Shown here one piece after another: positions 7,242 through 13,735 of a stretch of DNA of 18,928 nucleotides. Position 1 is the stretch's first letter, and the number at the start of each line of letters is the position of its first letter. Under the pieces are notes generated by a model that saw only the letters and a program-made list of their open reading frames with translations, did not search any database and was not told where the DNA came from. The stretch is from Bacillota bacterium (GTDB lineage: Bacteria > Bacillota_I > Bacilli_A > Acholeplasmatales > Acholeplasmataceae). Where the stretch lies: positions 1 to 18,928 of the forward strand of contig JAURNN010000071.1 in assembly GCA_030830185.1 (NCBI GenBank). The letters run 5' to 3'. A program made the translations under genes and the position numbers.

Positions 7242-7244
7242 GAA
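7221..7244. promoter_or_regulatory. Operator-like inverted repeat in the ABC-F promoter
   Basis: TTCACTT (7221-7227) and AAGTGAA (7238-7244) are perfect 7-base inverted arms separated by 10 bases. They begin just after the -35 and end just after the -10, so a dimeric protein bound there would block RNA polymerase. No regulator gene is adjacent. Confidence 0.45.
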
Positions 7245-7285
7245 TAAGGCATAACTAAAAGAATATAAGTAAAAAAGGATACCTT

Positions 7286-8902
7286 ATGATTACTGTTTCA
7301 AACTTGAGTTTAGTATTTTCGGATAAAAAGTTATTTGAAGATGTCAATATTAAATTTACAAAAGGCAATTGTTACGGCGTGATTGGCGCGAATGGTGCTG
7401 GGAAGTCTACGTTTTTAAAAATACTTTCAAGTCAAAGAGAACCGAGTAAAGGATCTGTCATTATTGATAAAGATAAACGACTTGCTTTTTTAAGTCAAGA
7501 TCAAAACGCGTTTGATGACTTTTCTGTGATACAAACAGTCATGATGGGTCATCAACAACTCTTTGAAATCATGCAACAAAAAGAAGTTTTATATGCTAAA
7601 GACACCATTACAGATGAAGAAGGATACTTACTTTCAGAACTTGAAACAACCTTTGCTGAAATGAATGGTTGGGAAGCAGAATCAGATGCTGAAAAACTCT
7701 TACATGGATTACGTATTTCTAAATTTGATTTTGAAAAAAAGATGTCTGAAATTTTACCAAAAAATAAAGTGAAAATCTTACTTGCTCAAGCGTTATTTGG
7801 AAATCCTGATATACTGTTATTAGATGAGCCTACCAATAACTTAGATTTTGATGCCATTACGTGGTTAGAAAAGTTTTTAATGGATTATGAAAATACAGTG
7901 ATTACTGTATCCCATGATCGTCACTTTTTAAATAATGTATGTACCCATATGGTCGATATTGATTATTATCAAGTAAAACTTTATTCAGGCAATTATGACT
8001 TTTGGATAGAATCTTCTCAACTTGTTCAAAAACTTATGGCAGATAAAAACAAGAAAAAAGAAGATCAAATTGCAGAACTTAAAGCTTTTATTACAAGATT
8101 TAGCGCGAATCTTTCAAAATCTTCTCAAGCAACTTCAAGAAAAAAATCATTAGAAAAAATTGAGCTTGATGAAATCGTACCTTCTACAAGAAAATATCCT
8201 TTTATTGGATTTGACATTGAGAAACAACTTGGTAAAGATGTTTTGGAAGTTGACAATTTAAGTTACGAGCTTGATGGGAAACCTCTATTTAAAAATGTAA
8301 GCTTTACGATGAGTAATGGTGATAAAGTGGCATTATTAGGAGAAAATAATTTAGCGAACACAGTCCTCATTAAAATACTTGCAGGAGAACTCAATCCTAC
8401 AAGTGGAACAATCAAATGGGGTCAAACAGCAAGAGTTTCACATTTTCCAAGTGACAATGATGACTTTTTTAACAATAAATCGTTAAACTTAATCGATTGG
8501 TTAAGACCGTATTCTAAAGAACCAGCAGAATCATACTTAAGAGGATTTTTAGGTCGGATGTTATTTAGTGGTGATCAAGCACTCAAAGAAGTGAAACATT
8601 TATCAGGTGGAGAGCGCATGCGTTGTATGTATTCTAAATTGATGCTTTCACAAGCAAATACGCTTTTAATTGATGCACCAACCAACCACTTAGATCTTGA
8701 ATCTATTCAAGCTGTGAATAAAGGATTTGAAGAGTATAAAGGTGCCATGGTCATTGCTTCTCACGACCACACGTTACTTCAATCCGTATGTAACAAAATT
8801 GTTGAAATAGGAAGTCAAGGTGCCCTGATGTATGAAGGTAAACTCGATGAATATTTAACAATAGAAGAATTAAAGTCTAAACGACTTTCACTCAATCAAT
8901 AA
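7286..8902 (+). CDS. ABC-F family ATPase, YkpA/YbiT type, with one degenerate ATP site
   Basis: A 538-residue soluble protein with two ABC domains and no membrane segment. ABC-F proteins act on the ribosome (translation factors or antibiotic protection). NBD1 has an intact Walker A (34-42, GANGAGKST, Lys40) and Walker B with catalytic Glu181 (LLLDEPTNNLD), but its signature is ILPKNK (156-161) instead of LSGGE-K. A basic linker follows (about 249-295, KNKKKEDQIAELKAFITRF, SKSSQATSRKK). NBD2 has an intact LSGGER (439-444), but its Walker A is GENNLANT (352-359) with Asn358 replacing Lys, and its Walker B is LIDAPTNH with Ala464 replacing the catalytic Glu. Overall layout resembles E. coli YbiT and B. 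subtilis YkpA. AAGGAT ribosome site at 7275-7280. Single-gene unit. Cellular role is not known from sequence; resistance function cannot be claimed. Confidence 0.94.
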   Translation: MITVSNLSLVFSDKKLFEDVNIKFTKGNCYGVIGANGAGKSTFLKILSSQREPSKGSVIIDKDKRLAFLSQDQNAFDDFSVIQTVMMGHQQLFEIMQQKEVLYAKDTITDEEGYLLSELETTFAEMNGWEAESDAEKLLHGLRISKFDFEKKMSEILPKNKVKILLAQALFGNPDILLLDEPTNNLDFDAITWLEKFLMDYENTVITVSHDRHFLNNVCTHMVDIDYYQVKLYSGNYDFWIESSQLVQKLMADKNKKKEDQIAELKAFITRFSANLSKSSQATSRKKSLEKIELDEIVPSTRKYPFIGFDIEKQLGKDVLEVDNLSYELDGKPLFKNVSFTMSNGDKVALLGENNLANTVLIKILAGELNPTSGTIKWGQTARVSHFPSDNDDFFNNKSLNLIDWLRPYSKEPAESYLRGFLGRMLFSGDQALKEVKHLSGGERMRCMYSKLMLSQANTLLIDAPTNHLDLESIQAVNKGFEEYKGAMVIASHDHTLLQSVCNKIVEIGSQGALMYEGKLDEYLTIEELKSKRLSLNQ

Positions 8903-8904
8903 GA

Positions 8905-8930
8905 AAAACAACACCTTTCGGTGTTGTTTT
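8905..8930. terminator. Bidirectional terminator between the ABC-F and PfpI genes
   Basis: AAAACAACACC (8905-8915) pairs perfectly over 11 bp with GGTGTTGTTTT (8920-8930) around loop TTTC. Both flanks give T-rich tails on their own strand. The stop codon of the minus-strand gene (8929-8931) overlaps the right edge. Confidence 0.88.
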
Positions 8931-9438
8931 ATTTTTCTAAAACAGAAATAAAAGTTTTGACAAATACCGGTAAATCTTTTGGTGTTCTTGACGTCACTAA
9001 GTGACCATCCACAACAACCGCTTCATCGATATAATTCGCTCCAGCATGAATGATGTCATCTTTAATCGAAAAGAAACACGTCATATTTTTATTCTTTAAG
9101 TCACAGGCAGATGCCATCAGCCATGCGCCATGACAAATGGCTGCCATTGGCTTTTGAAGCGTATCCATGTCTTTGGTAAAGGAAACAATGTCACTAGAAC
9201 GTCTCATATAATCTGGAGAGAAACCACCGGGAATCACAAGACCATCATAATCTCTGGCAGAAACGTCTTTTGCAGCATGGGTTGTCATTGCAGGTAATCC
9301 ATGTTTACTTTTATACGATGTATTTGCAATTGCTCCAATTAAATCCACCTGATAACCTTCTTCAAGTAAACGGTAATATGGATAATATAATTCATTGTCG
9401 TCATATAAATCGGCGACTAAAATCGCTATTTTTTTCAT
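8929..9438 (-). CDS. PfpI/DJ-1 superfamily protein (class I glutamine amidotransferase-like)
   Basis: A 169-residue single-domain protein of the usual PfpI/YhbO length. Visible features: KKIAILVADLYDDNEL at the N-terminus with Glu16, DGLVIPGGFSPDYMR in the middle, and the nucleophile elbow AAICHGAWLMASA with Cys102 and His103. These are the residues that form the active site in the family. The C-terminal part reads GHLVTSRTPKDLPVF, also typical. Family members are reported as stress-related glyoxalases/deglycases or peptidases; which activity this one has cannot be decided from sequence. The ATG at 9436-9438 has a strong AAAGGAGA site (9444-9451). It is a single-gene unit, convergent with the ABC-F gene and divergent from the membrane protein gene. 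Confidence 0.92.
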   Translation of the reverse strand: MKKIAILVADLYDDNELYYPYYRLLEEGYQVDLIGAIANTSYKSKHGLPAMTTHAAKDVSARDYDGLVIPGGFSPDYMRRSSDIVSFTKDMDTLQKPMAAICHGAWLMASACDLKNKNMTCFFSIKDDIIHAGANYIDEAVVVDGHLVTSRTPKDLPVFVKTFISVLEK

Positions 9439-9465
9439 TAATATCTCCTTTAAAGCTTTAATCTT

Positions 9466-9493
9466 ATTATAATGGACAACATCCTAATGACAA
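9466..9493 (-). promoter_or_regulatory. Promoter of the PfpI gene
   Basis: On the minus strand TTGTCA (9488-9493), a 16-base spacer and a consensus TATAAT (9466-9471) precede the ribosome site and start codon by a short leader. Confidence 0.65.
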
Positions 9494-9551
9494 AATTAAG
9501 TATCTTAATAAAACAAAAATGTGTTCATGTGTGTGAATATGGATAAATGTT

Positions 9552-9560
9552 TGTTAAAAT
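9552..9560 (+). promoter_or_regulatory. Extended -10 promoter of the membrane protein gene
   Basis: TGTTAAAAT (TGn plus TAAAAT 9555-9560) would start transcription near 9567 and give a leader of about 29 bases. An alternative, TTGTTA (9551-9556)-17-TATATA (9574-9579), would start inside the ribosome site and is less likely. Confidence 0.45.
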
Positions 9561-9595
9561 AGATTAAGATTTATATATACAATAAGGAGAAAATT

Positions 9596-11110
9596 ATGGT
9601 AGATTTAACGATTTTAAATCACTTTATCTTGACTTTGCTTATTTTATTACCAATCGTATTAATCTCGAGAGCAGTAGTTGCAGGAACCAAATATTCACCG
9701 ATTTTAATCATTGTGATTTTTGGATTAACGCTCGGTTTAATTTTAGAAATCTCCGGGATTGCTGAGCCAGGACTTGCAGCATTTCCAATGGTTGGATTTA
9801 CATCGGGTGTAACTATTACAGCACTCATTGTCACATTTTTTGTTGGTGGGCAAAAACTTAGAAATACTTTTTTTAAACCGAAACTTCCAAAAGAAGAAGA
9901 TGTTATCTTAAATGATCAAGAAGTGATTTTAGGAACCAAAGGTACACAACTGATTTTTATTGTAAGATCATACTTTATTTTAGTAGGTATTGAAGCACTG
10001 AAAAGAATTGTTTTAGGGTCTTCTAGTGACTTATCTACGTTTTATCCACTCATTGCATTTTTTGGCATTGCTGGTGCACTTATTTTGATTGATTCAAAAG
10101 CAAAAATTTCAAATAAACACCAATATTTACTACGTGGTGTCACTGAAATTGTAGGGATTTTAATTGTACTAGTTGTTTCTTTTTATTTAAGTCAAATCGT
10201 TAAAGATGTCATTGCCTTACCTCAAATCTTTTTTGCGATGGTATTATCAAGTTCATTAGGGATGTATTTTTCTAACTGGCGTGGTGGTCCAACATTTAAG
10301 GCATTACTGTTTGGTGGGATTCCACTTGTATTAGCTGCAGTCTTTTTAGTTGGAGGCTCTAGGTTATTAGAAGCATTTACATTAGATGGGATGTTACAAG
10401 TGATGGCATTTGGTTTCTTTGGACAAGTGTTTTGGATGTTTGTTGGAATGGCTTTACTTGTATTTATTGGAAAACAAACCTCAATTGATATGGTTGCTCC
10501 AGGAATGGCAGGCAGTCTATCGCATTCAGGGTTAACAGGCGCATGTACAGCAGGGGATTTAGGTGAAACTGCTCAAGAACTTGCCCCAATTATGATTAAT
10601 GTGCCTTTCTTAGGACATTTATTTGTGTTTACTATTTTAGCAGCAAGTGCGACACGTGGAAGTTTATTACTTGTTCCTTCATTTTTAGTTGTTTTAGTAG
10701 GGGCAGTTCTTACATACTTTGCTTTAAAAGCATTAAAAGAAGCAAACAATGAACGCGCAAAACAAACGAGAGGACTCATGTTATTTTCACTCGGTTGGCA
10801 ACTTGTTGCTGTCTTTGGTGGGTTTATTATGTTAGATCTTGCGGGTGCGAGTTTAGCATACCAAGCTATGGGAAATAGTAGTGCCATCTCTCACTTTGGA
10901 TTATTTGCATCCATTCAAGGTGGCATGTTTGGTGAAGAAGCAGCGGGACTTATTTCATTTATATTTGCGATGCCATTTTTGATTCATCCAGTTGTTTTTG
11001 GTATCTTTGGACATGCCATGGAAAAGAAGGGCGAAATGCCTAAGAAAGCAATTGTTGTCTTAGCTTTAATTGGAGTTATCGGTGTTTTAGCAACGTTATT
11101 GTTTCTATAA
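9596..11110 (+). CDS. Polytopic membrane protein of unknown substrate (possible transporter)
   Basis: A 504-residue protein with about 13-14 hydrophobic segments, roughly at residues 10-28, 33-52, 72-85, 117-135, 149-166, 181-200, 210-225, 236-255, 266-292, 333-353, 356-378, 393-413, 430-473 and the C-terminus. A charged loop (about 88-115, KLRNTFFKPKLPKEEDV) separates the first three segments from the rest. Glycine-rich stretches between segments (GFTSGVTITALIVTFFVGG; APGMAGSLSHSGLTGACTAG; ASIQGGMFGEEAAG) are what one expects at substrate or ion sites of a secondary transporter. The opening is loosely like sodium/glutamate symporters of the GltS group, but I do not recognise the family with confidence. 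There is no ATP-binding partner next to it. AAGGAGA (9584-9590) precedes the ATG at good spacing. Confidence 0.9.
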   Translation: MVDLTILNHFILTLLILLPIVLISRAVVAGTKYSPILIIVIFGLTLGLILEISGIAEPGLAAFPMVGFTSGVTITALIVTFFVGGQKLRNTFFKPKLPKEEDVILNDQEVILGTKGTQLIFIVRSYFILVGIEALKRIVLGSSSDLSTFYPLIAFFGIAGALILIDSKAKISNKHQYLLRGVTEIVGILIVLVVSFYLSQIVKDVIALPQIFFAMVLSSSLGMYFSNWRGGPTFKALLFGGIPLVLAAVFLVGGSRLLEAFTLDGMLQVMAFGFFGQVFWMFVGMALLVFIGKQTSIDMVAPGMAGSLSHSGLTGACTAGDLGETAQELAPIMINVPFLGHLFVFTILAASATRGSLLLVPSFLVVLVGAVLTYFALKALKEANNERAKQTRGLMLFSLGWQLVAVFGGFIMLDLAGASLAYQAMGNSSAISHFGLFASIQGGMFGEEAAGLISFIFAMPFLIHPVVFGIFGHAMEKKGEMPKKAIVVLALIGVIGVLATLLFL

Positions 11111-11126
11111 AAAAACTTAAAAAAAT

Positions 11127-11158
11127 AAAAAAAGTAAACAATTTTGTTTGCTTTTTTT
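11127..11158 (+). terminator. Terminator of the membrane protein gene
   Basis: A run of A plus GTAAACA (ending 11140) pairs with TGTTTGC (11145-11151) and seven T (11152-11158), with one T-G pair, around loop ATTT. Confidence 0.8.
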
Positions 11159-11162
11159 ATTT

Positions 11163-11171
11163 TGTTATAAT
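11163..11171 (+). promoter_or_regulatory. Extended -10 promoter of the luciferase-like gene
   Basis: TGTTATAAT is a TGn-extended consensus -10 (TATAAT 11166-11171) placed immediately behind the preceding terminator. The predicted start near 11178 coincides with the ribosome site GAGGT (11178-11182), so the leader would be only about 11 bases. Confidence 0.55.
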
Positions 11172-11188
11172 AGTGATGAGGTAACTTT

Positions 11189-12211
11189 ATGAAAGCATTC
11201 GAAATCGGAGTAACAACATTTGCAGAGGTCATGGAAGATCCAATGACTAACACAACTATCAGTTATGATGAAAGATTAAAACATATTATTGAAGAAATAA
11301 AACTCGCTGAATCGGTGGGACTAGATTATTATGGTGTAGGAGAACACCACCGTGTTGACTTTGCAGCAAGCAGTCCAGCTGTTTTACTTGCTGCTGGTGC
11401 TTCTGTAACATCTAAAATTAAATTAGGAAGTGCAGTAAGTGTGTTAAGTAGTGATGATCCAGTTAGACTTTATCAACAATTTGCAACCCTTCAAGCAATT
11501 TCAAATGGACGTGCAGAATTGACTGCCGGTAGAGGATCGTTTATTGAGTCTTTTCCACTATTTGGTTATGATTTAAATGATTATCATGAACTTTATGACG
11601 AGAAACTGCGGTTACTCGTTAAAATAAGAGACAATGAATTTGTTTCACATCAAGGGAAACATCGTCCTGATATAGACTATACTGGGATTTATCCAAGAAA
11701 CGAAGTTCCATTTAAGATTGGAGTTGCAGTTGGTGGGACACCGCAATCAGTGAAACGCGCTGCAGAACTTGGCTTGCCGTTGTTTTTAGCAATCATCGGT
11801 GGCGATCCGCTCCATTTTAAACCGTTTGTTGAACTATATAAACGTGATTATTTGTCACATGGGCATGATCCTGAAAAGATTTTTATTGCCGTTCATTCTC
11901 ATGGTTATTTAGATATGGATCATGAAAAGGCAATCAAAGATTATTATCCATCGATTGAAGTTGCAATGACGAAAATTGGTCAAGAAAGAGGTTGGGGTCC
12001 ATATACAAAACATACATATGAACAAGGTATTTCTATGAATGGTGCGCTATATGTTGGGAATCCCAGTTATGTTGCTAGAAAAATCAAACTTTTAAAACAA
12101 GAATTAGGGATTCACCGCTTTACAATGCATATTCCAGTTGGACCAATGGCACATGAGAAGATTATGCAAACGATTCAACTACTAGGTGAAGAAGTGAAAA
12201 AATATTTATGA
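11189..12211 (+). CDS. Luciferase-like (LLM class) flavin-dependent oxidoreductase
   Basis: A 340-residue TIM-barrel protein of the bacterial luciferase-like superfamily, normal in length. Visible features: FEIGVTTFAEV at the N-terminus; LAESVGLDYYGVGEHHR with the conserved GEHH (51-54); KIKLGSAVSVLSSDDPVRLYQQFATLQAIS, the strand-helix region that carries flavin contacts; RAELTAGRGSF with the GRGS loop; and VAVGGTPQSVKRAAELGLPLFL, the later strand typical of the family. These enzymes use reduced FMN or F420 with varied substrates, so the reaction is not predictable. It is close to the YhbW/MsnO8-like oxidoreductases common in Firmicutes, which are not light-emitting. Start ATG has GAGGT six bases upstream. 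It is the only gene here ending in TGA, which supports the standard code. Confidence 0.93.
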   Translation: MKAFEIGVTTFAEVMEDPMTNTTISYDERLKHIIEEIKLAESVGLDYYGVGEHHRVDFAASSPAVLLAAGASVTSKIKLGSAVSVLSSDDPVRLYQQFATLQAISNGRAELTAGRGSFIESFPLFGYDLNDYHELYDEKLRLLVKIRDNEFVSHQGKHRPDIDYTGIYPRNEVPFKIGVAVGGTPQSVKRAAELGLPLFLAIIGGDPLHFKPFVELYKRDYLSHGHDPEKIFIAVHSHGYLDMDHEKAIKDYYPSIEVAMTKIGQERGWGPYTKHTYEQGISMNGALYVGNPSYVARKIKLLKQELGIHRFTMHIPVGPMAHEKIMQTIQLLGEEVKKYL

Positions 12212-12244
12212 AAAAAGATGTAATGAAAATTCACATCTTTTTTT
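12211..12244 (+). terminator. Terminator of the luciferase-like gene
   Basis: AAAAAAGATGT (12211-12221) pairs perfectly with ACATCTTTTTT (12233-12243) around an 11-base loop, and the right arm is itself the T run. The left arm starts at the last base of the stop codon. Confidence 0.85.
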
Positions 12245-12285
12245 CATGTAAAAATACACATTATAGTTGTATATTTGAAAAATAA

Positions 12286-12294
12286 TGCTAAAAT
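12286..12294 (+). promoter_or_regulatory. Extended -10 promoter of the potD-like gene
   Basis: TGCTAAAAT (TGn plus TAAAAT 12289-12294) predicts a start near 12301 and a leader of about 104 bases, the longest in this window. A poor -35, TTGTAT, lies 16 bases upstream at 12267-12272. Confidence 0.45.
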
Positions 12295-12320
12295 AATTCC
12301 AGCAAAATAAAAAAGGAGAG

Positions 12321-12363
12321 ATGACCCCACAGAAACACGACTTTAGAAATCACGATTGATTTC
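12321..12363 (+). promoter_or_regulatory. Leader element of the potD-like gene: hairpin and micro-ORF
   Basis: The hairpin GAAATCA-CGAT-TGATTTC (12346-12363, perfect 7-bp stem) lies in the leader and has no T run, so it is not a terminator. A 12-codon frame starting ATG 12321 and stopping at TGA 12357-12359 ends inside this hairpin. It is preceded by AAAAGGAGAG (12311-12320), but the spacing of about 2 bases is too short for efficient initiation. It may be a regulatory leader, an operator or nothing. I do not recognise a riboswitch class. Confidence 0.3.
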
Positions 12364-12404
12364 ACATTTAGTAGTAAAAATAAAAAATAAAAAAGAGGAA
12401 AAAA

Positions 12405-13460
12405 ATGAAAAAGTTTTTATTAGTTTTTGTAGGTTTACTTTTTACCTTTTATTTAGCCGCATGTGAATCTAAAGAGTCACTAAAGGTCTTTATATGGGGA
12501 GAATACATTGATGAAGATATCGTTGCTGATTTTGAAGACGAATTTAATGTCAATGTAGATATCATTATTTTTGAATCTAACGAGATTGCAGTCACACAAA
12601 TTAAAGATGCGTCATTTGATGTCATTGCTCCAAGTGATTATGCAATTGAAGAACTTGCTGTTGGTGGATTACTTGAAACCATCGATTGGAATCGAATTCC
12701 AGGATTTACAAAACAAGATTTAAGTGCAGATTATTTAAACTTGTTAACTCAAATTGAAGATTTTCAAATCTTAGATTATTCCGTTCCTTATTTCTGGGGA
12801 AATGTCGGTATTATTTATAATAAAGAAGTTGTCAGTCAAACTGAAGTTGAAGCTGCTGGTTGGGATATTTTACAAAGACAAGATTTACGTGTGATGTTTT
12901 ATGATATTTCACGTGATGCCATGATGATTTCAATGCGTGCCGTCTATGGTCCAACGATTTCTATTAATGATGCAACAGATGCTCAGCTTGCTGGCGGTGA
13001 AGCTTGGTTAGAAGATGCAATTGGAAGTAAGACACGATTTTTAACAACTGAAATTTATGATGTATTCTTACAACCAAATCCAACGATTGACGTTGCACAT
13101 GCATTTTCAGGAGAAGCTATTTATTTATTACCTGAAAATGATCATTTAGGTTGGTATGTTCCGCATCAAGGGACAAACGTGTGGATGGATATGTTAGCTA
13201 TTCCTAAAAATTCTGAAAATAAAGATTTAGCATACACATTTATTAACTATATGATGAGTTATGAAGTTGCACTTGCAAACTCAATCACCATTGGTTATAC
13301 ATCTCCAAGACAAGATGTTGTTGAATATATTGTGGATAACGAACTATATGGTCCAGAATACGCTGTTGAAATTCGTGCATTTGATCAAATGCACAGATAT
13401 AACCTAGATTTAAAATTAAAAATTGAAAATATTTGGGCACGATTAAGAGCTGGTAATTAA
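12405..13460 (+). CDS. potD: Spermidine/putrescine-binding lipoprotein, PotD-like
   Basis: A 351-residue extracellular solute-binding protein of normal PotD length. It has a lipoprotein signal peptide: basic MKK, hydrophobic stretch 4-19 and lipobox LAAC with Cys20 as the lipidation site. The mature part opens with the PotD/PotF signature LKVFIWGEYIDEDIVADFE (Trp31 in the ligand pocket region), then FDVIAPSDYAIEEL, VPYFWGNVGIIYNK, a central GGEAWLEDA, and FSGEAIYLLPEN, all in family order. It would capture polyamines outside the membrane and pass them to PotBC with the PotA ATPase. Those genes are not next to it, which is unusual since potABCD is normally an operon; here it is monocistronic with its own promoter and terminator. 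Ligand preference (spermidine or putrescine, or another amine) is inferred from family only. Confidence 0.9.
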   Translation: MKKFLLVFVGLLFTFYLAACESKESLKVFIWGEYIDEDIVADFEDEFNVNVDIIIFESNEIAVTQIKDASFDVIAPSDYAIEELAVGGLLETIDWNRIPGFTKQDLSADYLNLLTQIEDFQILDYSVPYFWGNVGIIYNKEVVSQTEVEAAGWDILQRQDLRVMFYDISRDAMMISMRAVYGPTISINDATDAQLAGGEAWLEDAIGSKTRFLTTEIYDVFLQPNPTIDVAHAFSGEAIYLLPENDHLGWYVPHQGTNVWMDMLAIPKNSENKDLAYTFINYMMSYEVALANSITIGYTSPRQDVVEYIVDNELYGPEYAVEIRAFDQMHRYNLDLKLKIENIWARLRAGN

Positions 13461-13478
13461 TTAAAGTTTAATAAGAAA

Positions 13479-13506
13479 AAATGAGCATCTAAATAGGTGC
13501 TTATTT
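13479..13506. terminator. Terminator of potD, bidirectional in form
   Basis: AAATGAGCATCT (13479-13490) pairs with AGGTGCTTATTT (13495-13506), 12 bp with two wobble pairs, around AAAT. The plus tail is moderate (CTTTA); the minus-strand tail is a stronger T run, from the A run at 13475-13481. This would also end a minus-strand transcript coming from 13516-13614. Confidence 0.75.
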
Positions 13507-13515
13507 CTTTATCGA

Positions 13516-13614
13516 TTACTCTAAATATAGTGATAAACTTTCTAGTTTTTTAAAAGATTCTTTACAGTCTTTTAAATGATTGATATAACGTTTAATGATT
13601 TGTCGAAGGTTCAT
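13516..13614 (-). CDS. Possible small minus-strand ORF, 32 codons
   Basis: ATG at 13612-13614 opens a 32-residue frame ending TAA at 13516-13518. The peptide starts MNLRQIIKRYINHLKDC and ends ESLSLYLE. It is Lys/Arg-rich and helical in pattern. An AGGA lies about 12 bases upstream, a poor distance for a ribosome site, and a TAG stop is directly upstream in frame. The bidirectional hairpin at 13479-13506 is placed 10 bases past its stop, which is the main point in its favour. It may be a small gene, a relic of a larger one, or chance. I recognise no family. Confidence 0.25.
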   Translation of the reverse strand: MNLRQIIKRYINHLKDCKESFKKLESLSLYLE

Positions 13615-13708
13615 CTAGGTGTCTTTTCCTAAATAAAAATTTAACACACAATACACTATTTTTATTATTTTTTATTATTTAAAATTATTAATAAACACTT
13701 TTGTTTCA

Positions 13709-13717
13709 TGTTATGAT
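13709..13717 (+). promoter_or_regulatory. Extended -10 promoter of gdhA
   Basis: TGTTATGAT (TGn plus TATGAT 13712-13717) predicts a start near 13724, exactly at the ribosome site GGAGG (13724-13728). This leaves a leader of about 12 bases before the ATG at 13736 and would place the upstream ATG at 13718 outside the transcript. Confidence 0.5.
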
Positions 13718-13735
13718 ATGGCTGGAGGATTTAAT

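Noticed and set aside
9578..9583. TACAAT as the -10 of the membrane protein gene
   Set aside because: Transcription would start inside or after the ribosome site at 9584-9590.
13718..13735. ATG at 13718 as start of glutamate dehydrogenase (443 residues)
   Set aside because: The codons after it contain the ribosome site GGAGG itself, and no ribosome site precedes 13718. ATG 13736 has ideal spacing.
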